In this document: positions 22,363 to 32,346 of the stretch, piece after piece
Layout: every line of letters starts with the position of its first letter
How positions within the stretch are numbered: position 1 is the stretch's first letter
NCBI GenBank assembly: GCA_002205965.3
Contig: NADL03000623.1
Location: forward strand, 744,001 to 808,000
Origin: Kappaphycus alvarezii
Lineage: Eukaryota; Rhodophyta; Florideophyceae; Gigartinales; Solieriaceae
Length of the DNA: 64,000 bases
Direction: 5' to 3'
Position numbers and translations under genes: made by a program
Notes under the pieces: generated by a model
Told to the model about the DNA's origin: nothing
Database searches by the model: none
What the model saw: only the letters and a program-made list of their open reading frames with translations

Positions 22363-22999
22363 ATTTTGCATCAATTGAGTGCATTTTAAAAATCCATAAA
22401 AGTAATTTTAAACTATTACATCCCACCCTTTTTATCCAGACTTTAATATATCTGACTTCCTTGCCGATATTAAACTTAAAATTTTCTAGTTTGTTGCTGA
22501 GTCCAGCTGCTTGAGACCGGGTTCATTCTTCTGGCTAATAAAAACCCTCTGCAATGACCCATCGACAAGACCCTAGAACCATTATCGGAAACCATGTTGA
22601 CACACGAGAAAGGCTTCTGAAGTCTGAAGTTAAGTGTAGACGCTTGTATAAGCTCTTATGAAAGACGAAAATTACCAGTAGAACCATCGTGAAAGTTAAC
22701 CAGGAGGAGAAAAGAGACTGTTTTGCACAGTAGTGACAGTAAAATGGGAATTTTTAGATGGAAACTAGTTCGTATCTTTACATCTGGGCGATTTTAACGC
22801 GGATAAAGGTTGGTGGCACCAAAAGTCAGAGAAATTTCTTCTCACTATTCGGTAGTGGGCAAAAGTCAAGAAACAAGCGATTTACATTTGACCTGTTGCC
22901 GATTATCCCGCGATCTTAAGCCGGAGTACAAGCCCAGCTTCTACTCCGAGCTTAGCTGCCATTCTGAACCAAACTACCAATGGTAATCAAGAAATGAAA

Positions 23000-24657
23000 A
23001 TCCGTGGAAGCGCTGATTGGTCCGATGCATTTGTTTTTTGCAAACAGACAGAAATAGATCGAGCGTCACGAGACTGAGTACCTCAATGGATCAATTCCTG
23101 CGCATTAATGGAAGATGCATGGCCTGAGAGATGAATTCATTATGGAAGGTCAAGTATCGAGTGACATCTCGCCTTTCGAATACTCTACGTTGATTTTTCC
23201 GAAGAGCTATCTTTCATCTATTGTCGCAACTACCAATATTGGCTTGGAAGGAGACAATCTGGAACCATCCACATTTGGCGAAAATTTAAGATTTTTCGGT
23301 ATTTTATTTGTGATGTCGCGGTTGTAATTCATTGAAATATCTATATGGAGGTTAAATAGCCATCCGTATTTATCGAAGCACCAAAGTTTGGACGTATTAT
23401 ACTCATAGGCCGGTTTGAAAACCTTCACAGGTATATTTCTTTCAGTGATATAAGGCCCCTGACAGAGGTCGAAATGGAAAGTCTAGTAAGACGATGGGAC
23501 CTCATCACAAGTTGCGGGGATGCGATAAATAAACATAAAAGACCACATTTCAAATCTCCTGGTCGCATCTGCGTGGATGAAAGTATGTCAAGTTGGTATG
23601 GAATAGGAGGAAGATGGATTGAGAAAGGAATCCCTCACCATTCCGCCTAGGATAAGAAACCGGAAATGGTTGCGAGCTGAGGATTAATGCTTGTGGAAAG
23701 AGTGGAATCATGCTGTGTATAAGAATTTGTAAGTCAGCAGACGATGAGATTGAACATACAAGGCAGTTTTTAAAAGTTAAAAAGGAGCTATTGGACCTCT
23801 TTGAGCCTTGTTTTGGATACAATAGGGTTGTATGTACTGATTAATTTTTTTATATCTGTGAGAGCAGCTGAAGTGTTGCACGAAAGAGGTTAAGGTACAT
23901 TAGAGTTGTCAAGACGGCTACAAAAAGCTATCCTATGAAGTATCTATCTGAGCGTGAAGTTACGAACCGTGGAGAAAATTTTCAATCGTTTCGAAGACAG
24001 AAACACTGGAAAAGGCATTGCTTTAGTTATGTGGTTGGACCGTGACAGAAATAATTTTGTCAGTACAGCTGGTGCTACGAGGAGATGCAATCCTATTTAC
24101 AGGGAAAGATGAGATATTTACGTGGCCATGCGAAAATTTTAAGGTCGGAGATAGATATTCCAGAGATTTGCCGGATCTGGATGATCTGCAATTGGAGAAG
24201 ATATTTGTGGTTAGGAGTGGTCAATCAGAGTGAACACTACTTTGCTCGCTATTTGTTTTGTTGATTCCTGGAAACTTTACAAAGGATCCAGAAGAAGCCT
24301 TGATTCGATATCACCAAATTAATTCTTCGGTAGATTGGCTGATGGACTGATTCAGAACAGTTACGATGAAATTAAATTCAGGAAAGGGCAGATTTCATCT
24401 GAAAATTCTTCACGCAATAAGTTTTTTTTCTGAATGGTACATAATCTATCTGGTTTCTGCTAAGAGAAAGAGGATTAATAAGGAAAATGAATCAACTTTT
24501 TCTCACCAATCAAGATGGAAAATTTGCATCCAATACAGGTCGAAGTACATTTGTACTGGATGTGTTCGTCCATTAAAGAATGAAGTCTTCATATGTCACC
24601 GTGACTCTGGTAGGGACTGTTTTCAAAAGTGTTGCAGAAGTTTGCATTAATTTGGAA
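23000..24657 (+). pseudogene. DDE_Tnp_1_7 (piggyBac-like/IS4-type) transposase, decayed
   Basis: An N-terminal part at 23115-23327 is open and carries the family pattern FPKSYLSSIVATTN ... TFGENLRFFGILFVMSRL. The central domain at 23560-23840 reads, across stops, as ICVDESMSSWYGIGG, RWIEKGIPHH, ACGKSGIMLCIRI and KSADDEIEHT, including the conserved Asp-Glu of the DES box. Later pieces (24042-24233, 24366-24650) end in a Cys-rich segment (YICTGCVRPLKNEVFICH) that resembles the C-terminal zinc-binding tail of these proteins. The gene sits centrally inside the TIR-bounded element, which supports it as that element's own transposase. Many stops and shifts make it inactive. Confidence 0.72.
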
Positions 24658-24927
24658 GCTTTAATTAAAGAACGCTTTCGCTTTACTGCGTGACGTCAGT
24701 TGAAATTAGATTTTGATAAAAAAACAAAAAAAAATATCCCTTTAGCCCTCTACGAGTCCGATCCGCGTCTTTAAACTTCTGAGATAAACCTAGCCCTATT
24801 GCCTCATACCCCTTTATGAGATTTCACAGTGTTCGGTGTAATATTCAACTGTGCACACTAGGCGTCCTGAGGGTTCGGTTTCAGCAGGGACTCTTCGAGC
24901 TCCATCTACAGATGGATGTTTTGGAGC

Positions 24928-24959
24928 TCAATTGAGCAATTCTAGAACTGCTCAATTGA
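24928..24959. repeat. 32-bp near-perfect palindrome
   Basis: TCAATTGAGCAATTCT meets its reverse complement with one mismatched pair; the centre is TTCTAGAA. It is located in the 3' non-coding part of the TIR-bounded transposon, about 330 bp from its right end. The outer part repeats the CAATTG core seen near the left TIR. Confidence 0.85.
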
Positions 24960-25252
24960 ACTCAGCTAGGAACTGAAATTTCAACCTGTGCATTGCAGTA
25001 GCTTTAAGCCTCCCGAAGGGAGTCCCAGATCTATTGCTCTACACAGTATATGTTCCTCATGTCAAAGAATAGTCGTTTTATGTTAGAATTGCGTGGTGGG
25101 AGCGATTTGTTGATGACTTTATTGATCTCGCACTGAGCAAAGAATTATGCTACTGTACGCTGTCCCGATAGGAATAATAAAAAATTATTAGTTTTTCATA
25201 GTTTCAAACTAATTTTTATTGAAAATTTTATTTTTTCCGTTGGCAAAAATTT

Positions 25253-25291
25253 GTACTCAACTGAGTACAACTCATGGTCGAATAGACACTA
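25253..25291. repeat. Right TIR plus subterminal palindrome
   Basis: GTACTCAACTGAGTAC (25253-25268) precedes the terminal GGTCGAATAGACACTA (25276-25291), which is the inverted counterpart of the left end. Confidence 0.8.
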
Positions 25292-25439
25292 GGGATGTGC
25301 AACGTGCAGGGCCACTAAGATTAAATTGCTTTGGAGGGGTAGGCAAACATCTGCATGTCGCGGACTACGACCAATCACTGAAGCGGTACATGTGGACGAA
25401 ATGCCATATCTCAGCTTTCGATAAAGCTAAAGTGACACC

Positions 25440-25700
25440 TCAGCCTTAAGAGATTCTGATACTGGCCGCGATGATTAAAACATACACGTTGACCACCTTA
25501 AATGTGGTCACCGACGGGCATCTCAGGGAGTCAAACGCTAAAGGTACAAAATTGTCATCCCAGTTGCGAGCGTCCAGATGAAGCTTGGCCATGAATGGCG
25601 GCGATTTTAGTGCCGAAGTCCCTAAGTTTCTGTCGTTCTGCAGCATTGGCGGCAGCGTGCGCTTCCCGGTACAGTATGGTGCAAAATTAGAAGGTGAGCA
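25440..25700 (-). pseudogene. LINE-A-type 3' fragment (endonuclease C-terminus)
   Basis: On the minus strand, from about 25690 to 25440, the reading AHAAANAAERQKLRDFGTK, then MAKLHLDARNWDDNFVPLA, then FDSLRCPSVTTFKVVNVY follows the C-terminal tail of LINE-A (ANAAERRKNRELASK; FVPLAFDSLGSPSATTSKV). It is divergent and ends before the 3' UTR. Confidence 0.75.
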
Positions 25701-26129
25701 GGGTTATCGTTGAAAATTGAAAAAAAGTAAAGCGATGAGAATCCATTTGGAAACAAAGTGGAAAACAAACTAGACTTAAAGAAACCAGTCTTTAAAAGAC
25801 CTTAATGCCCAACGCAGCTTGTCTGCTGCGCGGCCTTGAGGCGGCTTTGAAGTAAATTTAAGAGGTACCAGTAGTCACCCTGTAGGATATTCCGGGCCAC
25901 AACTGACCATATCTTTCAAATATTAAGTCACCCCACTTTCTCCCTCATTTTTTAAAGAATCATACTAGAACAATAGGAGAAATTGTCTCAACAGTTGCAA
26001 AAATATAGATTGAATTGTATGTAACAAAGGTACTCTAGAGTCCCTTAAAAGATCAATACTTAGTCTTTTCCCTGTTTGACAGTAGCACACCAAGGCAGCA
26101 ATGATGCATAGAATCATTAAGTCGTTAGA
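25701..26129. other. No feature recognised
   Basis: AT-rich sequence between two transposon fragments. No frame or repeat that I can assign. Confidence 0.35.
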
Positions 26130-26640
26130 TACTTTTTTCTTCAAATCCGCTATTCTATGCTGTGACGGTTACAGCCTTGACATCTTCCTGCCTCCTCTAC
26201 TGCATTCCATACTCGTTACGAGAAATTATGACACACAGATTTTCTATGAGGTTTAAATCGGGAGACAGAGATGATCATGTAAGCAAATTGATTCTTTTGC
26301 CTTCCACCCCAGCCCGAATGTAGGCTGAAACGTGGATAGGACAGTTTTACTGCTGTAGAGTCCACTATTAGCAGTGTGTCAGATCTGCACAAGGTAGCAA
26401 ATTGTTATTCAACCTACAGCAGTAATTCTTCGAGTCTTGAACACCTTTCATAAATGCAAGCACTCCTTTCCCATAGTAACTAAAAAGCCCCAAATTGTAA
26501 AATCCCCCCACCTTGCTTATGAAGGGAAATATTTTTTTACTGCTGAGATAGTGCCAGTGGTTGGAAAATCAATTGGGGCATCCATATTAAATTTTTACAT
26601 CGGTGAAGATCACATAGCGATATTTGGGAACAATCCAGGT
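26130..26640 (-). pseudogene. Tc1/mariner transposase fragment (DD34E)
   Basis: A single minus-strand frame, with five or more stops, gives the three catalytic regions in order. VIFTDVKI has the first Asp (near 26610). GLFSYYGKGVLAFMKG and NNNLLPCADL follow. The QQDN box is damaged (QQ-stop-NCPIHVS near 26350), so the second Asp is lost. SPDLNLIENL (near 26250) has the Glu. This is the Tc1 branch of the Tc1/mariner superfamily. The DNA-binding N-terminus is not recognisable upstream, where frames at 26640-27190 have no clear match. Confidence 0.85.
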
Positions 26641-27850
26641 TACTTCTTATATTTATCACTCTACTCGAGACTTTCTGATATTCTTCTAAATAGAAACTGG
26701 TCCTCAGCCTCTTGTAGTCGAAAATCGCTTCTCTCGATCTCCCGCAACACTGCGCGCTTTGAAGAGATATTCTCTGCTATATTTCTTCTTCAATTCCCTA
26801 AGCATCAACGGCGATATTTATTCCTAGTAAGCGCGGAATGTCGTTTATTTTTTATGAACTCGTACAGAATAGGAGTCTGAAGGAAGGTACACAAAACCTT
26901 TTGAGATCGATTGAGGCGGGCAGCAATAGCCCTATTCGATATTTTTTTCTGGAGAGGAATAAAATATCTCTAATGGAAATTATACCGGAATATGGACTAC
27001 GATTCGTAGAACGGGACGGTATACGTAGAATGATTGCAAGATACGAGAAAGATAAGAGGAGAATACCAGAGGAAATTTTAATTTGCAGCTGAAATGGACT
27101 GCAGTGGGAGGATGTTTTGACCGCACAGATACAGTCAAATTATCATCAGCGTGTACTCCATTTTTAGTCCTTTTTAGCACTTTTGCAATCATAACGCCTT
27201 CTTGTTTCCATATTTATACATTTTTTCAAAAAAAACGTTATTCTTATAGTGGATGATGAAGTCAGCATGCACAAAGCACTACGAAAGATAATACAAAGCA
27301 CGAAGTCCACATCCGTACTTCAGTCTGCACGTTGAAACGATATGTGAATTATCCCTCTCTCTCATTTCTACTCTGGATGCCCATCCCAATTATCTACACC
27401 CTGTCTTCAAATCCCCATCGACCACAAAATGTTAGTACCACTCAAACCAAACCAGCCTTACTATGATGCGATGACCGCTCTTTTAGAAACTTAGACTCTA
27501 TTATATAGACAAGATTCAATAGCTAGCGACCTGGTACCCAAAATAGCTCGACAGTATTCCTCATAAGAACGTCCCCTCACCCCCACCTAGTCCAAAAGCC
27601 AGCTCTCAGCATTACGAACAGGGCTCGATCCACTACACGCACGACCGCAACACATCTTACAGCTGTGCAATTCGGACGCTACTGAACTAAGGGACTTTTA
27701 GAACAGCTGCGCTAAACATGGGCGCCAACAAGACTCAAATTCATTTGCTTAGAAGCTTTCCGCAGACCATCTTTTGAAATACGAGAACTGGGAAAGGGTG
27801 GTCAGGTGCCCTGAGAGACACTAAAAAACGGCTTGATCGTATCGAGAAGC
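26641..27850. other. Mostly unassigned; open frames without known domain
   Basis: Plus-strand frames at 26437-26880 and 26838-27092 and a minus frame at 27192-26980 partly overlap the Tc1 fragment and are probably shadows. From 27200 to 27850 I see only AT-rich sequence with short frames. Confidence 0.35.
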
Positions 27851-28872
27851 TCAAGGAACAGCTGAAGGGCCCAGAGTTTTAGTTTGGCAATAACACAAGC
27901 GGTCGAGATAGCGATGAATGGTAGCATGCCGTTGATATTGCCAGAAACGAAGGAGATAAGCACATAGAAAGTCTAACAGACCATTTGGCGGTGCCCCAGT
28001 TGACAGTATGGACGAGTATCGTGCGAAGTGCGGGAGAACGAGAGGTGAATCGGGCCAAATCGGCTGCATGGTTTCCGATAACACGCACGGCTAGTATTTG
28101 TTGATTATGTTTGTTCAACAACACCCCCGCGATGCCACCACCTTCACCGTCTGCGAATGCCTTGGATTTTGCTCGGAAATGCCTACCGAGTTGCCAAATT
28201 GAAACACTTACTTCCCCGCGCTTTCCTTCGCGGCCGGCTCTGCTAGTCCTACCATTAAGAAACCAGGATGATTGAAACATGCAGCGGGGCTCGGTTCATG
28301 ATCGAATTCTTTTTCATTACCTGAAATATTCTCTACGGAGCTCATATCCTGTGCCGATGCTGCATGTGCGAGCAACAACTTGCAGCTCACATCAACTGTA
28401 GCTTAAATATGGCGTATTTCGTTTGAATCCGTGTTCTGTATAATATCTTAGCTTATCTTATCATAAAAATGTAAGAATCGGCATTGACTTCGCAAAAATT
28501 GAGTCGCGGCCTACGAGAGCTATGGTGCTTTCAATTTCATCTCCAGAAACTTCATTAACGCTCTCAAACCATAGCGCGTCAGTTTTAATACCTTAGAGTC
28601 CGGCGATGTAGTAGAGAAAGAAGCCTTAGCCATTAACGTAAACTTAAATAGTGCATTCGCCATGCAAGTTTCAGATGCTGTAAGATTATGCGCCGTAAGA
28701 GACTGAGATACGCCATGGAAATTTATTAAAGAGGACACTTTGAAACTGGTAACCTGAATTTTGTTGTGGAGAACACGAGAACTATCTCGAATAGTCCTCT
28801 TCTGCACCTCCAGCAGCTCTCTATACAACAAAACGCCCTTTATATGCCAATAAAAAAGCCAGAACTGTTCAG
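27851..28872 (-). pseudogene. Unidentified element P, downstream part
   Basis: Minus-strand frames that read like true protein: 28831-28520 (103 codons: LYRELLEVQKRTIRDSSRV, FKVSSLINFHGVSQSLTAH, LRALMKFLEMKLKAP), then 28390-28208 and 28280-27879 (HFRAKSKAFADGEGGGIAGV, VRVIGNHAADLARF). Removing the 367-bp MITE and COPIA-K joins this to minus-strand frames at 29479-29240 and 35518 onward. I do not recognise the family. The continuity of strand and protein-like quality across two insertions is the argument that it is one old element or gene. Confidence 0.4.
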
Positions 28873-29239
28873 TAGTGTCTATCTGTCATAGCTCTGTCCT
28901 CATATGAGGTACACTTTGACCTCGTATGAGGACAGTTTCCATTACATTTTGGAAAGGTAAATTTTTTGGGAGCCCGAAATTTTTACTGCATAAAAGGTTT
29001 GTTATGTTAAATTAGAGTACAATAATTCTTACTGTACATTAGCAATCGTTTTTGAAGCACCCCTTGATAATATGAACTATATTTCCTTCCAAAATGAAGT
29101 CGTTTTCACAACTTCTTGCGAAGAGCCGACGTTGGTCAGGGAAAATTGCTCTAGCCTTAGCCGAGGTTAAAAAAATTTGTATAGAAAAATAAGTGCTAAA
29201 AGTAGTCCTCATATGAGGAAAACGGTCCAATAGACACTA
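28873..29239. mobile_element. MITE, 367 bp, related to the 22.3-25.3 kb transposon
   Basis: Ends are TAGTGTCTAT (28873-28882) and ATAGACACTA (29230-29239), exact inverted copies, with TA at each edge. Inside the left end are two palindromes, CCTCATATGAGG (28898-28909) and CCTCGTATGAGG (28920-28931), and inside the right end another CCTCATATGAGG (29207-29218). The last 16 bases match the right end of the 2.96-kb element with one difference. No transposase frame is present, so it must have been moved in trans. Confidence 0.82.
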
Positions 29240-29479
29240 GAGACATGTTTTGTATACGCAGCTCACCAGATTTATGATTCTGCACGGCTCTGGTCAATAT
29301 TAGTTTCCAATAAATCTTCTTCTCTTCCGAAAAGAAAGTATTTTTACAGCTGTAGAGACATCTTTTCCAGTGAACATTCCGTATTATACATTTGAAACAC
29401 GTTGGACACCGTGCGAGCAGAAAACTGATGCGCGCAAAGAATTTGGTCTTTAGCTTCTGGAATAGCCCTTTCAAGAGGC
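29240..29479 (-). pseudogene. Unidentified element P, middle part
   Basis: A minus-strand reading PLERAIPEAKDQILCAHQF, SARTVSNVFQMYNTECSLEK sits between the MITE and the COPIA-K 5' LTR. Across the COPIA-K insertion it joins in frame-like fashion to VWTVMDYIDQIFGF just right of 35518. Family unknown. Confidence 0.45.
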
Positions 29480-29484
29480 CGCAC
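29480..29484. repeat. Target site duplication of COPIA-K, left copy (CGCAC)
   Basis: CGCAC immediately before the 5' LTR is repeated immediately after the 3' LTR at 35513-35517. Confidence 0.9.
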
Positions 29485-29940
29485 TATTAGAATTAGAAAC
29501 GAACAGTACATGTACAGTAGCTTCCAAAGACGGACAGTGAAAGCTACTGTCTATCTACAGTAGTTAAATTTCATTAGACATGGCTGCTACTGACACGAAT
29601 TAAGTGGCTACGGTTCAATTTGTTAGTTTTAGGTTAATTTTACTATACTGTGTATTGTCAGTTAGTATACAACCGACAGTACAGCACGCCTGACTTGAAC
29701 AAATCAAGTCAGGAAACTCTACAGCATAAAGACGTGATGGTGCTGCACTTACCCGCACCATCACCAACAATATCGTCAAACAACATCAAACACCCGAACC
29801 ACACTCCTCACCCGCAGCAGTAAGCGGACCGAAAATATCCGAGGGAACACCGTAAGTGTCCCCCTCAACTAAGGCGCCAGAGAAGCGCTTGAAGGGACGC
29901 ATATTCGCGCCCCCCCGCTCAACAGCGGGGCGAAACAACA
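29485..29940 (+). repeat. COPIA-K 5' LTR (456 bp)
   Basis: Begins TATTAGAATTAG (the partner begins TGTTAGAACTAG, so TG has mutated to TA here) and ends AAACAACA. A candidate TATA box, TATAAAG in the 3' LTR (near 35297), reads CATAAAG in this copy, which could weaken its promoter. Confidence 0.95.
29514..29930 (+). promoter_or_regulatory. Series of five hairpin-forming inverted repeats in the LTR
   Basis: Inverted repeats lie one after another. ACAGTAGCTT/AAGCTACTGT occupies 29514-29523 and 29541-29550. CCTGACTTGA/TCAAGTCAGG occupies 29689-29713 with a 5-nt loop. GTGATGGTGC/GCACCATCAC occupies 29734-29764. GAGGG-ACAC/GTGT-CCCTC lies within 29841-29866, and CCCCGCT/AGCGGGG within 29913-29930. 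All recur in the 3' LTR, one with a single mismatch. They may shape the leader RNA (packaging, dimerisation or 3'-end formation); the function is not shown. Confidence 0.7.
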
Positions 29941-30560
29941 ATCCGGAATTCAACTTTCGCCCTCTCCCCCGCTTGCAAATTTGACCTCTATTGATTCCTC
30001 TCTGAACTACTGTGCCGGTCCTGGTTGTGTTTTGGCTCGCTGGTTGTGTTGGAAGTTCGGCTTGGCTACTCTGTTGTGGAACGTTTGCTACCTTGCTTTA
30101 CTCGTTTGTGCCTTTTTGTTTTAAGCTCTAGCTTGCTTTGGTCACCTAGCGTTCTGGGTATCACTGCAGGGTATCTTATAACTAGTAAGTTAACTTACAA
30201 TTTTATTGCAGGTAAACGAAAGGTATCTAACATACTGAACAGTGGATTCTTAGTGTCTACGCTGCGTGAGCTACGTAAACACTTGGAGGACGTCTTCGGT
30301 TCCGAGCTTGACTCTGACGAGGAACCGAACTCGGCCCCTGCTCTCATCGACCACGAGGCAGTGAGCGCCGCGGAGGAAGTACCAGGAGAGACTCCTTTCT
30401 CTCCTGCAGCAACGCTCGGTGATAATCGCCCCTCCGCCCCACTCCGAATTCGCAACTCCCCGCCCCTACCGCGACGCCTGCAGCTCCGAGCAGTAGTGCT
30501 TCTTGCTCTTGTCAGCTGAAACCTATAGAAGAAGGGCTTTCGCACCACATCTACCGCGTA
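29941..30560 (+). other. COPIA-K leader; open acidic frame
   Basis: Leader between LTR and the zinc fingers. The frame 30025-30519 is open; its second half is acidic (SELDSDEEPNS) and probably part of the ORF0 protein, from about 30212 on. GTAAGT at 29852 and TTTTATTGCAG ending at 30211 could be splice sites of a leader intron of about 360 nt, but this is only a possibility. No clear tRNA primer-binding site follows the LTR (ATCCGGAATTC). Confidence 0.4.
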
Positions 30561-30825
30561 GCCAACGACCGTATAAAAAGAAGAAGAAAACAAAGTCTGC
30601 TGAAGTCTCTTGCAAGCCGTGCGATCGCAAGTTTTCATCCTACTTGCAGTTCAACGTCCACAAGAAAGGAAAAGGTCACATTTACAAGGTTTGGAAGCTT
30701 GAAAATCCGAGGGTTTCCACTGCGAGTTGTACAAGATCACCATCCACAACAGACCTGACGCTGATCGCCATAAACTCACACGGAAGCACGTCAAGAACGA
30801 GCGCATCCGCTTAGGACTTCGTTAA
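30560..30825 (+). pseudogene. COPIA-K ORF0: two C2H2 (zf-met-type) zinc fingers
   Basis: The sequence is basic (KKKKKTKSAEVS) and then has a C2H2 finger with exact C-x2-C-x12-H-x5-H spacing, CKPCDRKFSSYLQF...HKKGKGH, starting at 30611. A second finger at 30721 has the same spacing (CELYKITIHNRPDADRH...H) but Tyr replaces its second Cys. A one-base frame change at the A run around 30701-30705 separates the two fingers. The frame closes at 30825, about 100 bp before gag. COPIA-M has the same arrangement at 58080-58460. H-x5-H fingers of this kind usually bind RNA or structured nucleic acid; a nucleic-acid-binding role in the particle or nucleus is an inference. Confidence 0.75.
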
Positions 30826-30931
30826 AGTATTTAAAGGCCCCTCTCCTACATTCTAGAGGACCTTTCTCTTTATTCCTTACATTAAGTACTTCTTGCTTAC
30901 CAACTCGGTACTTTGAAGGGAGCGCCTCAAG

Positions 30932-32346
30932 ATGGTTACTCTGGAATACATCCAGAAATGCCTTAACGCGTATAAACCGATTTCCCAGTCGCATTGTAAT
31001 GTTAAATCTGCCCTTTCCTTTACATAAATGCAGACCCGCAGCCATCAAACGAGGATGCGATAATTGGCCTCCGCGAAGATCTCCCTGTGGAAATCCTTTA
31101 CAACACAGAGTTCCTTTCTGGTCCTGCCGTATTGTTCAGGCTTCTCCGCGACTATTTACAACTAAAAGGATTGCAATCCACACCGCATCAGGAAAATTCG
31201 CGAATTTCGTGGGGAATCCCATCCATGCTTTATCAGTTAGAACAGGATAAGGATGAAGCGTATTCCGTACTCACTACCGCGAAAAGGCATAATAAAGCCC
31301 CTTTACACCCTCACATTAATGCAAATTCCCGCTGCATTGATGATTCGAAGGTCGCTCACAATCTTGCAACTCGTTTCAAATACACGGAAAAGTTTAGTGG
31401 TAAACTTGGAGAAGATATCAATGAGTACATATCTAACTACTTCGATGCCGCCGCTGATTACGAACTCCCTAATGACAACAAGTTACAATACTTCCATAAC
31501 GTTTTTGAAGGTGAAGCGAAAAGATTTTATCGTGAGCATATCTCTGGACAATGTGGAACATTTGCAACAGCAGTGTCTATAATGAGGGACCAGTACAATA
31601 GCTCTAATCTTCAGAATCGCATTAGTAAACACTTGCAAAGCTTAAGATTATCCGATATAATCGAAAGCAAGCGTTGTACTCTGCCCGAGGCTTTGGAAGA
31701 GCTAAGGGAGACAATCACTAAATTTGCTCCGCAGGGTCCCCCGCAGCACAGATCTGAGGAAGATAAAGTCGAATACCTCTATAAAGCCGTCATTGGTGCA
31801 CCCTGGGCTAAAGCATCGATTGCGAATGCCTTATCGGCAAAACCCCAGTGGGGTTTTCAACAGCTATATACTTCCCTGGATTCCAGTTGGATGATAAATC
31901 AGGAAGAAATAGAAGGAAATCAGAGGGATGCGAAAACTTCATTTCGTTCAGAGCCTTCATTAAGACCGAACGCGCCTCCCACTATTCCAAATATTCCTGG
32001 TCTTTACTTCAACCATGGAACATACGGTAAAAACCGTAAACCAGGATCGCGATCATCCGCTCCCGCTTCGTATCTAAGCCGTCATGAACAAGCCAAACGT
32101 TCGAATGGCTACTGTAAAGATACCCCCGGCAAGAACGGTGTTGACCGCTTCGGCAATGTTCGTCGTTGTAACAATTGTGGAGACAAAAAACATTTTATTC
32201 GAGACTGTAAAATGCCACGTAACGTCACGAATAACGTCCGTCATACCTTAGGAAGGAATCCTGACAGTGCTAAGCAAATCCTGATATATTTCAATAATGT
32301 GGAGAATACACTTTTAATCCAGTCCGTAAATGGAAAATGCCTGTAG
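30932..32346 (+). CDS. gag: COPIA-K gag (capsid/nucleocapsid)
   Basis: The long frame runs 31087-32346 (419 codons) and can be extended upstream, with one shift near 31040, to an ATG at 30932 (VTLEYIQKCLNAYKPIS). A capsid-like helical region (GKLGEDINEYISNYF, GEAKRFYREHI, RDQYNSSNLQNRISK) is followed by a basic linker. A CCHC zinc knuckle near 32166-32207 (CNNCGDKKHFIRDC, C-x2-C-x4-H-x4-C) follows and would bind genomic RNA. The same motifs, in worse condition, occur in COPIA-M. Gag ends in a stop overlapping the next frame by 10 bases in the -1 register. There is no slippery heptamer, and the junction may be an artefact of the protease deletion. Confidence 0.88.

Larger units (their letters stand above)
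22328..25291 (+). mobile_element. TIR-bounded DNA transposon (2.96 kb) with IS4/piggyBac-like gene
   Basis: The ends are inverted repeats: TAGTGTCTA at 22328-22336 and TAGACACTA at 25283-25291. Each is followed inward by the same palindrome (GTACTCA..TGAGTAC at 22347-22362 and 25253-25268). The dinucleotide TA at each outer edge can be read as the target duplication; CTAG is also possible because C and G flank both ends. A decayed transposase lies inside on the plus strand. A 367-bp element at 28873-29239 has nearly the same ends (its last 16 bases differ at one position) and is a non-autonomous relative. Confidence 0.8.

Noticed and set aside
27879-28280. RNase H-like domain in the minus frame (ADGEGGGIAGVLL)
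   Set aside because: The catalytic acidic residues at proper spacing are not visible; kept only as part of unidentified element P.
28890-28935. CCTCATATGAGG repeats as a CRISPR-like or operator array
   Set aside because: Only two adjacent copies without spacers; explained as subterminal palindromes of a MITE.
30185-30211. GTAAGT...TTGCAG as an intron in the COPIA-K leader
   Set aside because: Only 27 nt long, too short for a spliceosomal intron. A longer one from 29852 remains possible but unsupported.
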